64,000 bases of DNA, taken from Phenylobacterium montanum (GTDB lineage Bacteria > Pseudomonadota > Alphaproteobacteria > Caulobacterales > Caulobacteraceae). The stretch spans positions 3,566,501 to 3,630,500 of the forward strand of contig NZ_CP073078.1 of NCBI RefSeq assembly GCF_018135625.1. Reading direction: 5' to 3'. This document shows positions 17,989 through 25,305 of this stretch, in pieces. Position numbers and translations under genes: made by a program. How positions within the stretch are numbered: the stretch's first letter is position 1; each line of letters starts with the position of its first letter. The notes under the pieces were generated by a model. That model searched no databases. It had not been told where the DNA came from and saw nothing but the letters and a program-made list of their open reading frames with translations.

Positions 17989-18960
17989 ATGGCCGCCCAT
18001 CGCCACGATCACGACCATGATCATCACCACGACCACGGCCATGACCATCATCATGGGCATGATCACGGCCACGGACATGGCCATCACGGCCACGTCCACG
18101 CCTCGCCCGAGGACCCGCGCTACGGCTTGGCGGTCGGGCTGAACCTGTTGATCGTGGCGGTCGAGGCGGTCGGCGGCTTCTTCGCTCACTCGACCGCCCT
18201 GGTGGCCGACGCCGGGCACAACCTGTCCGACGTGATGGGCCTGGTCCTCGCCGGCGGCGCCTTGTGGCTGTCCAGGCGCCCGGCCAGGGGCCGGCGCACC
18301 TATGGCTTCGGCAAGGCCACCGTGCTGGCCGCTCTGATCAACGCCTTGGTCCTGATGCTGGTCAGCGGCGGGCTGATCGTCGAGGCGGTTCGCCGGCTGA
18401 CGCACCCTGAGCCGGTGCATGCCTCCCTGGTGATGATCGTCGCCGGCGTCGGGGTGGTGGCCAACACCCTGACCGCACTGATGTTCGTGGGCAGCAGCGG
18501 CCACGATGTGAACGCCCGCGGCGCCTTCCTGCACATGGCGGGCGATGCGGCGGTGTCCCTGGGGGTGATCCTCTCGGCCGCGCTGATCGCCGTGACCGGC
18601 CAGACCTGGATCGACCCGGCGGCCACCGTCCTGGTCGTCGCCGTGATCGTCGCCGGGACCTGGGGCCTTTTGCGGGAGTCCGTGGACCTGGCCCTCGACG
18701 CCGCCCCGATCGGCGCCGACCTCGGCCGCATTCGCGCCTTCCTGCTGGACGGCCAGGGGGTCACCGACGTGCACGACCTGCACGTCTGGGCCATGAGCAC
18801 CACCGAAACGGCCCTGACCGCCCACCTGGTGCGGCCCGCCGACGACGGCGAGGACCAGTTCCGCGCCAGCCTGTCGGCCGCCCTGCGCTCACGCTTCGGC
18901 GTCGGCCACGCCACCTTGCAGATCGAGCGGGCCCGGACCGATCACTGCCCCGAGTGCTGA
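17989..18960 (+). CDS. Cation diffusion facilitator, zinc-type, His-rich N-terminus
   Basis: A 323-residue inner-membrane metal/proton antiporter of the CzcD/ZitB kind. The first 37 residues hold 20 histidines, a probable metal-binding tail. Six helices follow. Metal-site motifs are HNLSD in helix 2 and HMAGD in helix 5; the HxxxD pair is the zinc-preferring arrangement. The C-terminal cytosolic domain has VHDLHVWAM and ends in a CPEC motif that could bind metal. The start ATG at 17989 is preferred; the frame is open to 17896, but the extra residues look non-coding. A metal-repressor-like operator lies immediately upstream. Confidence 0.93.
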   Translation: MAAHRHDHDHDHHHDHGHDHHHGHDHGHGHGHHGHVHASPEDPRYGLAVGLNLLIVAVEAVGGFFAHSTALVADAGHNLSDVMGLVLAGGALWLSRRPARGRRTYGFGKATVLAALINALVLMLVSGGLIVEAVRRLTHPEPVHASLVMIVAGVGVVANTLTALMFVGSSGHDVNARGAFLHMAGDAAVSLGVILSAALIAVTGQTWIDPAATVLVVAVIVAGTWGLLRESVDLALDAAPIGADLGRIRAFLLDGQGVTDVHDLHVWAMSTTETALTAHLVRPADDGEDQFRASLSAALRSRFGVGHATLQIERARTDHCPEC

Positions 18961-20453
18961 GCCGCGCCTGAAGCGTCGACTGCGCCCGGCGGCACATTGG
19001 CGGTGGCCAAGAGCAGCCGCGCGGCATCGCCGACCCGGCCGGTGCCCTGTTCCGACAGGGCCAGCTTGGTGCGCCGCCAGTCGCGCTCGGCCCGCACGAC
19101 CTGCTCGGCGCTGGTCCCACCCTCGGCGAAGGCCTTGCGCACCATGTCCAGCCGCCGGGTCGCCGCGTCCAGCGCTCGGGTCTGTTCGGCATACGAGGCG
19201 TTGTCGTGGGCGATGGCGGTCAGGGCGTCGGCCACCTGGCCGAAGGCGTCCAGCACCGTCTGTTCGTAGGTCGCCAGCGCCGCCCGGGCGTTCTCCTGCG
19301 CCTCGCGCTGTTTGGCCTTCAGTTCGCCCGAGTGGAAGATCGGCGCGGTCAGGCCGCCGGCGATCGCCCAGCTGGTGGAGGTGTGGTCGAAGATCTTGTC
19401 CGGGGTCAGGCCGTTCAGGGCGTAGTTGGCGCTGAGGGTGATGTTCGGATAGAGGGCCGCGGTCTCGACCCCGACCTGGGCGGTGGCCGCATGCAGCCGC
19501 GCCTCGGCCTCCAGGATGTCCGGCCGCTGGCGCACCAGTTCCGAAGGCAGGCTGACCGGCAGGCTGGCCGGCATCGAGCCCGAACTGGCGTCGAAGACCG
19601 GCGCGTCGAAGCCGTCCGGCGACTTGCCGACCAGGGCGGCGAGGGCGTGACGGGCTGCGGCCAGCCGCTGCTGCTGCACCGGGACCATGGCCTGGTCTTC
19701 GGCCAGGGCGGTCTCCGCCGCCGCCACGTCCGCCGCGGCGGCCCCGCCGGCGTCACGAGCGCGGCGGATCATGTCCAGATCCTGCTGATCGGTGCGCACG
19801 ATATCGGCCAGGGCCTGGACCTGAATGCTGGCGTCGGCGGCGGTCAGGGCCTGGGCCACCACCTTGCCGGTCAGGGTCAGGTAGGCCGCGTCCAGCTCGC
19901 GCGCCTGGGCTTCGGCGTCGGCCTTGGCCGCCTCGACCCGCCGCCGCTTGGCGCCCCAGACATCGAGGTCGTAGCTGACCGTGGTCCCCAGGGTATAGAG
20001 GTTGAACTCCGGATTGGTGGGGAAGGACAGGCCGCCCGGCAGGGCTTTGGCGTTGAAGGCGCCGCCGGAAAAGGCGTTCAGATTGGCCCGCTCGCGCTGG
20101 ATGCCCGCATTGGCGTCGACCATCAGGTTCCCGCTCTCGGCGCCCACCGCCTCGCGCGAGGCCGCCAGCCGCGCCCGCGCCGCTTCCAGGCTGCGGTTGT
20201 TGGCGATGGCCTGGCGCACCAGCTGGTCCAGCTGGGGCGAATGAAACAGGGTCCACCAGTCGGCCACGACCTTGTCGCCGACCCTGGTCTCGATCGGGCC
20301 GGCATTGGCGTCGTCGCCGGCCATGGCGTAGCCCTTGGCCGCCGGGGCGGCAGGGGTCTTGAAGTCGGGGCCGACGGCGGCGCAGCCGGCCACGAGGCTC
20401 GCGACGGCGACTCCGGCGGCGAGGGCCCTAGTCCGCGATAAGGTGCTGGTCAT
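18942..20453 (-). CDS. NodT-family outer-membrane efflux lipoprotein (system 2)
   Basis: The 503-residue outer-membrane channel of the second MFS pump. The lipobox VAGC ends the signal peptide at about residue 24, followed by CAAVGPDF typical of NodT proteins. RQRPDILEAEARLHAATA marks the second repeat. Its first 26 bases overlap the end of the MFS gene. Its 3' end overlaps the convergent CDF gene by 19 bases. It is only moderately similar in pattern to the system 1 channel, so the two operons are not a recent duplication. Confidence 0.93.
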   Translation of the reverse strand: MTSTLSRTRALAAGVAVASLVAGCAAVGPDFKTPAAPAAKGYAMAGDDANAGPIETRVGDKVVADWWTLFHSPQLDQLVRQAIANNRSLEAARARLAASREAVGAESGNLMVDANAGIQRERANLNAFSGGAFNAKALPGGLSFPTNPEFNLYTLGTTVSYDLDVWGAKRRRVEAAKADAEAQARELDAAYLTLTGKVVAQALTAADASIQVQALADIVRTDQQDLDMIRRARDAGGAAAADVAAAETALAEDQAMVPVQQQRLAAARHALAALVGKSPDGFDAPVFDASSGSMPASLPVSLPSELVRQRPDILEAEARLHAATAQVGVETAALYPNITLSANYALNGLTPDKIFDHTSTSWAIAGGLTAPIFHSGELKAKQREAQENARAALATYEQTVLDAFGQVADALTAIAHDNASYAEQTRALDAATRRLDMVRKAFAEGGTSAEQVVRAERDWRRTKLALSEQGTGRVGDAARLLLATANVPPGAVDASGAAQHSGQ

Positions 20454-21999
20454 CGGAAACGGCTCTTTGGCTCTTGCGCATCAGAAGCAGCGCGGGGATC
20501 AGGACGAGGGCGGTGACCGCCATCAGCTTGAAGTCGTCTATGTAGGCCACCATCGAGGCCTGGCGGGTGACCTCGCCGTCCAGCGCGGCGACGCCGGCGG
20601 GGCGGGTGAGGCTGAAGGGCGCGGCCAGGCTGCGGACCAGCGGATTGTCCAGGGTCAGGCCTTCGACCAGGCGCGAATGGACGATCTGGGTGTTCTCGGT
20701 GTGCAGGGCCTGCATGATCGAGATGCCGGCGCTGGAGCCCAGGTTGCGCACCAGGGTGAACACCCCCGCCCCGTCGGCGCGGTAGCGGGCGTCCAGGGTG
20801 GCGAAGGCGAGGATGGTCAGGGGCACGAAGATCAGGCCGATGCCGAAACCCTGGAAGATGCCGGTCCAGACGATCAGGCTTGAATCCATGGTCAGTGAAT
20901 AGCGGGTCATGCCGCTGAGGGCGGCGAAGCTGATCAGCAGCCCCGCGGTGATGATCAGGCGCACGTCGATCCGGTTCACCATCCGACCGACCACGAACAT
21001 GGCCAGCCAGCTGCCTATGCCGCGGGGGGCCGAAACGATGCCGGTGGTCACCACGGGATAGCCCAGCAGCACCTCCATCATCGGCGGCAGCAGCGCCAGG
21101 GTCGAGAACAAGAGGATGCCGATGAAGAAGCCGAACACCGTGGCGCTGATGAAGTTGCGGTCGGCGAACAGCGCCCGGGGCAGGAACGGCCGGTCTGCGG
21201 TCAGGGTGTGTACGGTGAACAGGAAGGCCGCCAGGCCCGCCACCACGGCCTCGATCCAGATTTCGGTGGATTCGAACCAGGCCTGGCTCTCACCCCGGTC
21301 GAGGAACAGCTGGAACGCGCCGATGGCGATCGAGAGCAGGCCGAAACCCATCAGGTCGATGGGGATCTTCTGCTCGTGCTTATGGTCGTGGATGAAGGCC
21401 GAGACGCCCAGGAAGGCCAGTACGCCGAAGGGCAGGTTGATATAGAATACCCAGCGCCAGCTGAAATTGTCGGTCAAAAAGCCGCCCAGGGCCGGGCCGA
21501 CGATCGGGCCCAGGATGGCGCCCATGCCCCACATGGCCATGGCCGAGCCCTGCTCTTCGGGCGAATAGATGTCCATCAAGACCGCCTGGGACAGCGGCAC
21601 CAGGGCCGCGCCGAACAGGCCCTGCAGCAGGCGGAAGCCGACGATCTGCGCCAGGGTGGCAGCCGCGCCGCACAGGGCCGAGGCCACGGTGAAGCCGGCG
21701 ATCGAGATCATGAACACCTGCTTGCGGCCGAAGCGCCCGGCCAGCCACCCCGTCATCGGCGTCATGATCGCCGCCGCGACGATGTAGGAGGTCAGGACCC
21801 AGGTGATCTGGTCGGCCGAGGCCGAGACGCTGCCCTGCATATGCGGCAGGGCGACGTTGGCGATGGTGGTGTCCAGCGAGTTCATCACCGTCGCCAGCAT
21901 GACGCAGGCGGTGATGATCCCCCGGTTCGGGTCGCCCTTTTGAGTCTCGGATGGGGCGGCCTTGGCCGGGGACGCGGGTCCCGCGGCGGCGTCGCTCAT
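20428..21999 (-). CDS. MFS drug transporter, DHA2/EmrB family (system 2)
   Basis: A 523-residue inner-membrane pump with about 14 helices. The first helix has the standard DHA2 signature (MNSLDTTIANVALPHM), then WVLTSYIVAAAIMTPMTGWLA and GRFGRKQ. The start ATG at 21999 overlaps the adaptor stop (ATGA). It should export amphipathic compounds using the proton gradient together with the HlyD and NodT partners. The divergent LysR gene upstream of the adaptor is the likely regulator. Confidence 0.94.
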   Translation of the reverse strand: MSDAAAGPASPAKAAPSETQKGDPNRGIITACVMLATVMNSLDTTIANVALPHMQGSVSASADQITWVLTSYIVAAAIMTPMTGWLAGRFGRKQVFMISIAGFTVASALCGAAATLAQIVGFRLLQGLFGAALVPLSQAVLMDIYSPEEQGSAMAMWGMGAILGPIVGPALGGFLTDNFSWRWVFYINLPFGVLAFLGVSAFIHDHKHEQKIPIDLMGFGLLSIAIGAFQLFLDRGESQAWFESTEIWIEAVVAGLAAFLFTVHTLTADRPFLPRALFADRNFISATVFGFFIGILLFSTLALLPPMMEVLLGYPVVTTGIVSAPRGIGSWLAMFVVGRMVNRIDVRLIITAGLLISFAALSGMTRYSLTMDSSLIVWTGIFQGFGIGLIFVPLTILAFATLDARYRADGAGVFTLVRNLGSSAGISIMQALHTENTQIVHSRLVEGLTLDNPLVRSLAAPFSLTRPAGVAALDGEVTRQASMVAYIDDFKLMAVTALVLIPALLLMRKSQRAVSDDQHLIAD

Positions 22000-23105
22000 C
22001 GGCCGGCGCCTCCCGCGCCCTTCGCCTGAGCAGAACCGCCCAGGCTGCGCTTGTGGGTGGTGTCGACCGTGACGGTCACCGACAGGCCCGCCGGCATGGG
22101 GACGCCCGGATCACCCTCGAACACCAGGCGCACGGGCACCCGCTGGGTCACCTTGACCCAGTTGCCGGTGGCGTTCTCCGCCGGCAGCAAAGAGAAGCTG
22201 GAGCCGGTGCCGGGGCTGATGTTCTCGACCCGGGCCTTGAACTTGTGGTTCGGATAGGCGTCGACCTTCACCTGGGCCGACTGGCCGGCGCGCATATATT
22301 CCAGCTGGTTTTCCTTGAAGTTGGCCTCGATCCAGATGTTCGGCGAGACAAGGCTGAACACCGGCGTCGAGGCGTTGACATAGTCGCCGGCCTGCAACTG
22401 GTCGACCTTGGTGACGATGCCGTCCTGCAGGGCCACGACATCGACATAGCTGCGGTTCAGGCCGGCGGCCGAAAGGCGCGCGCGGGCCTGCAGCACCATC
22501 GGGTGGCGCTCGACCGGCAGGTTGGGGTCGCCGTCCAGGGCGGCCAGTGCGTTGGCGACAGCTTGGCGCTGGGATTCGACCTGGCGGGCGGCCTGCTCGG
22601 CCTGGTTGGCGACCTGCGCCGCCTGGATCTGGGTCGCGGTGCCGGCGGCCACCAGGGCCTTCTGCCGCTTCGCCTCGCCCTCGAGATAGGCCAGGTTGTC
22701 CTGGGCGGCCTTCAGCTCGGCCTCGTGCTGCAGATAGCTGGCCTTCAGCCCGTTCACCTGCAGCCGAGCCGCCTCCAGGCTCGCCTGGGCCTCGTCGACC
22801 GAGGCCTGGAACGGGCGCGGATCGATCTGGAACAGGATCTGGCCCTGCTTGACCAGCTGGCCGTCATGCACGCGCACGGCGATCACCCGGCCTGAAATGC
22901 TGCTCGAAACCGAAACCCGGCCGCTGTTGATCGAGGCGTCGTCGGTGGACTCGTAGCGCCCGCCGGTCAGATAGACATAGAGGCCGCCCAATACCACCAG
23001 CAGCACCGCCCCGATCATGATCGGCCAGCGCAGGCGGCGGAATCGATTGGGCGCAGGGGCCACGACCCCATCGCTGGGGGTCGAAGGCGTCTCGTTCTGA
23101 CTCAT
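21996..23105 (-). CDS. HlyD/EmrA-type membrane fusion protein (system 2)
   Basis: A 369-residue periplasmic adaptor. A cytosolic Pro/Ser-rich tail precedes one membrane helix (about 28-46), then the lipoyl half YESTDDASINSGRVSVSSSISGRV, an alpha-hairpin, SYVDVVALQDGIVTKV and the barrel domain with NATGNWVKVTQRVPVR. The ATG at 23105 is chosen because homology starts there; the ribosome binding site is weak, and the frame is open to 23246. It is first in the operon and divergent from the LysR gene across about 170 bases. Confidence 0.92.
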   Translation of the reverse strand: MSQNETPSTPSDGVVAPAPNRFRRLRWPIMIGAVLLVVLGGLYVYLTGGRYESTDDASINSGRVSVSSSISGRVIAVRVHDGQLVKQGQILFQIDPRPFQASVDEAQASLEAARLQVNGLKASYLQHEAELKAAQDNLAYLEGEAKRQKALVAAGTATQIQAAQVANQAEQAARQVESQRQAVANALAALDGDPNLPVERHPMVLQARARLSAAGLNRSYVDVVALQDGIVTKVDQLQAGDYVNASTPVFSLVSPNIWIEANFKENQLEYMRAGQSAQVKVDAYPNHKFKARVENISPGTGSSFSLLPAENATGNWVKVTQRVPVRLVFEGDPGVPMPAGLSVTVTVDTTHKRSLGGSAQAKGAGGAGR

Positions 23106-23275
23106 TTGGCCAAGTCCAGTTCGCGCCAGGCGCGGCGCACACAAAAAGCGAGGTTTCGGGAAAGCCCCAGGCATAGTCAACCGGCGGGCCGGGAGGATGT
23201 CCGGGCCCGTCCGGGTCGCATCTTCAGGTAGGGCTCCGCTTCCCATGAGCCAAATGAGAAGTTATCACGACGGAT
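23106..23275. promoter_or_regulatory. Divergent promoter region, efflux system 2 / LysR
   Basis: This 170-base divergent region separates the adaptor start (23105, minus) and the LysR start (23276, plus). ATGAG is directly repeated (23246-23250 and 23255-23259) in an AT-richer patch near the LysR start. It must hold both promoters and, if the LysR protein controls the pump, its binding sites. No clear T-N11-A palindrome was singled out. Confidence 0.45.
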
Positions 23276-24247
23276 ATGCCGGAGATTCATTTCGCCGCCC
23301 TCGACCTCAACCTCCTGCGGGTGTTCCACGCCCTGGCCGAGGAGGGCAGCGTGACCCGCGCCGGGGCGCGGCTGGGACTGTCGCAATCGGCGGTCAGCCA
23401 CGCCCTGAACCGGCTGCGCTACGCCCTGGATGACGAGCTGTTCGTGCGCGGCCCCGCCGGCATGCGCCCCACGGCCCGGGCGCTGGAGATCGCGCCCCGC
23501 CTGCACGAGGGCTTGCGCCATCTGCAGTTGGCCGTAGCGCCGGCCGAGTTCGTGCCGGCCGAAACGCGCCGCCGCTTCACCATCGCCGCCGGCGCCTACA
23601 CCTCGACCGTGCTGATGCCGACCGTGATCGCCATGATCCGCCAGGCCGCGCCCCTTGCCGAGGTCCGCCTGCAGCTGGCCGCCGCGACCCTGGGCGAAGA
23701 CCTGATGACCGGCCGGGTGGACCTCGCCATCGGCGCTTTCGGCCGCTCGACCCCCAGCTACGAGCGCGAGGCCCTTTTTTCGGAGGCGATGGTCTGGGCC
23801 GTGCGCGCCGACCATCCGGCGGCCCGGGCGGGAGTCCTGACCCTGGCCGACATCGCCGCCACGCCGCATGTCCTGATGAGCTCGTCGGAAGAGGACGTGG
23901 CGGTCGACGGGCGCGTGACGGAGACGGGACTGGAGCGGCGGGTGTTCTGGGACGACCGCGGCGAGGTCGACGAGGTCCTGGCGCGGGCGGGACTGCGCCG
24001 CACCGTGGCGCTGAGGGTGCAGGACGCCCATAGCGCCCTGGCCATCGTCAGCCGCTGCGACATGATCGCGATCACGCCCCGGCGGCTGTCGACCACGCTC
24101 GCGGCCCACTATGACCTTCGGCTGTTCGAGGCGCCCTACGCCTCGCCGCTGATCCAGATCGAGGCTCTGTGGCGGCGCGAGGTCGGCGAGACGGCGCCGA
24201 TCGCCTGGCTCAGAGGCTGCTTGCGAGCGGCGGCGGCTCAGCTCTGA
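23276..24247 (+). CDS. LysR-type transcriptional regulator
   Basis: A 323-residue regulator. N-terminal winged helix-turn-helix (residues about 8-66: LNLLRVFHALAEEGSVTRAGARLGLSQ is the start of the LysR signature) followed by a substrate-binding effector domain (about 95-300). It is divergent from efflux system 2, the classical arrangement for a LysR protein that controls its neighbour in response to a pump substrate. Its 3' end overlaps the convergent membrane-protein gene by 38 bases. Target and effector are inferred, not shown. Confidence 0.93.
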   Translation: MPEIHFAALDLNLLRVFHALAEEGSVTRAGARLGLSQSAVSHALNRLRYALDDELFVRGPAGMRPTARALEIAPRLHEGLRHLQLAVAPAEFVPAETRRRFTIAAGAYTSTVLMPTVIAMIRQAAPLAEVRLQLAAATLGEDLMTGRVDLAIGAFGRSTPSYEREALFSEAMVWAVRADHPAARAGVLTLADIAATPHVLMSSSEEDVAVDGRVTETGLERRVFWDDRGEVDEVLARAGLRRTVALRVQDAHSALAIVSRCDMIAITPRRLSTTLAAHYDLRLFEAPYASPLIQIEALWRREVGETAPIAWLRGCLRAAAAQL

Positions 24248-24728
24248 GGCCGCCGGCCGTGGGCTCGGCCGGGCGAGGCTTGCGCAGGGCGCGCAGCTTC
24301 AGAATGTTCGCCGTCGTGCCGCCGGCGAAGATCAGCAGCACCGAGTAGCTGATCATGTTGTTCAGCAGCAGGTAGACCACCATGCCGCGCCAGCGCGGGG
24401 CGTCGGCGTCATCGAGCTGGATGCCGTGCAGGGCGAACAGCATCGATTCCAGCAGCATCGCCATGCCGACCCAGACGCTGGCGTAGCGGATGGCGATGAT
24501 CAAAAGGCCGATCGAAAATGCGGCGTCGGCGCCGAACAGGATCACTGTGGGGATCAATTCGCCGCTGATCGCGCGGAGCAGGTCGCTGCCGATCCAGCAA
24601 CCCGCGACGACCATCATGCCCAACTTTTCGGCCCTGCCGCCTTTCCACCATGCATAGGCGCAGGTGAGCGTCAAAAGGCCCAGGCCGAACTGGGTGTAGA
24701 CGTTGCTGAGGTATGAAACCAAAGACAT
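24210..24728 (-). CDS. Multi-pass membrane protein of unknown function
   Basis: A 172-residue protein with about five hydrophobic segments and a basic, Pro-rich cytosolic tail (LRALRKPRPAEPTAGG). No family is recognised. The start ATG at 24728 begins MSLVSYLSNVY. It ends within the LysR gene (38-base convergent overlap) and lies downstream of the 113-residue hypothetical gene with a 70-base gap. It could be a small integral membrane protein of the cell envelope; nothing further can be said. Confidence 0.65.
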   Translation of the reverse strand: MSLVSYLSNVYTQFGLGLLTLTCAYAWWKGGRAEKLGMMVVAGCWIGSDLLRAISGELIPTVILFGADAAFSIGLLIIAIRYASVWVGMAMLLESMLFALHGIQLDDADAPRWRGMVVYLLLNNMISYSVLLIFAGGTTANILKLRALRKPRPAEPTAGGLRAEPPPLASSL

Positions 24729-24798
24729 TCCGCGCCCCGGACCAAAGGCTCGAGGCGCGGATACAGTAGAAGTCTTAAAATACCTGAACTATCGAAGT

Positions 24799-25140
24799 TC
24801 AGCCGGCGAGGCGGTCGTTGGCGCTGCCGGTGACCACGTTTTCGCCGAACGACTTCGGACCGCTGCCGATCATCCGCGTGCGGATGCCCAGGCGCAGCTT
24901 GGCTTCGGCCAGTTCGTTGTGCGAAGCGACCACCGCGGCGCGGGCTTCGGTCAGGGCGTTCAGCGCGACGCCGATCTTGGCCGCCGCATCGGAGCCCAGC
25001 ACCGCCGAGAAGCCGATTTCCTGACGCGCTTCGATCATGCCGGCAAGAAGTTGGCTCGCTTCGAGGATGGCGGCGTCCACCGCATTCTCTGTCGCAAACA
25101 ACTTGTTGGCGACCCGTTGAGCAATCAGCGCTTTTTCCAC
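24799..25140 (-). CDS. Small helical hypothetical protein
   Basis: A 113-residue, predominantly alpha-helical, Ala-rich soluble protein without a signal peptide or recognised motif. The start is a GTG at 25140 with a very strong GGAGGA 6-9 bases upstream, which makes translation convincing. Its upstream region contains TTAA-type dyads (25173-25202). I do not recognise the family; similar small genes occur in Caulobacter relatives, but I cannot name one with certainty. Confidence 0.7.
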   Translation of the reverse strand: MEKALIAQRVANKLFATENAVDAAILEASQLLAGMIEARQEIGFSAVLGSDAAAKIGVALNALTEARAAVVASHNELAEAKLRLGIRTRMIGSGPKSFGENVVTGSANDRLAG

Positions 25141-25172
25141 TCGGTCCTCCAGGGGGCGTGGCCCGCAATTAG

Positions 25173-25202
25173 CTAAGCAGTGTTAACCTTAAGCTAGTTT
25201 AA
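25173..25202. promoter_or_regulatory. Tandem TTAA dyads, possible CtrA-like sites
   Basis: CTAA-N6-TTAA (25173-25186) is followed by TTAA-N6-TTAA (25189-25202); the second lies within the perfect inverted repeat CCTTAA/TTAAGG at 25187-25204. The spacing is one base short of the CtrA consensus TTAA-N7-TTAA. The motif is 33-60 bases upstream of the GTG of the 24799-25140 gene and on the other side faces the hybrid kinase at 25306. Confidence 0.3.
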
Positions 25203-25305
25203 GGATTTCGCAATCAAAAAGAGCAGGCGCGACGAAAGCTCGCGCCATGGCGTCAAACCTGGCCATAGCCGAGCGTGTGACGCGTCGAAGCGAAGCGTTA
25301 GGAAG

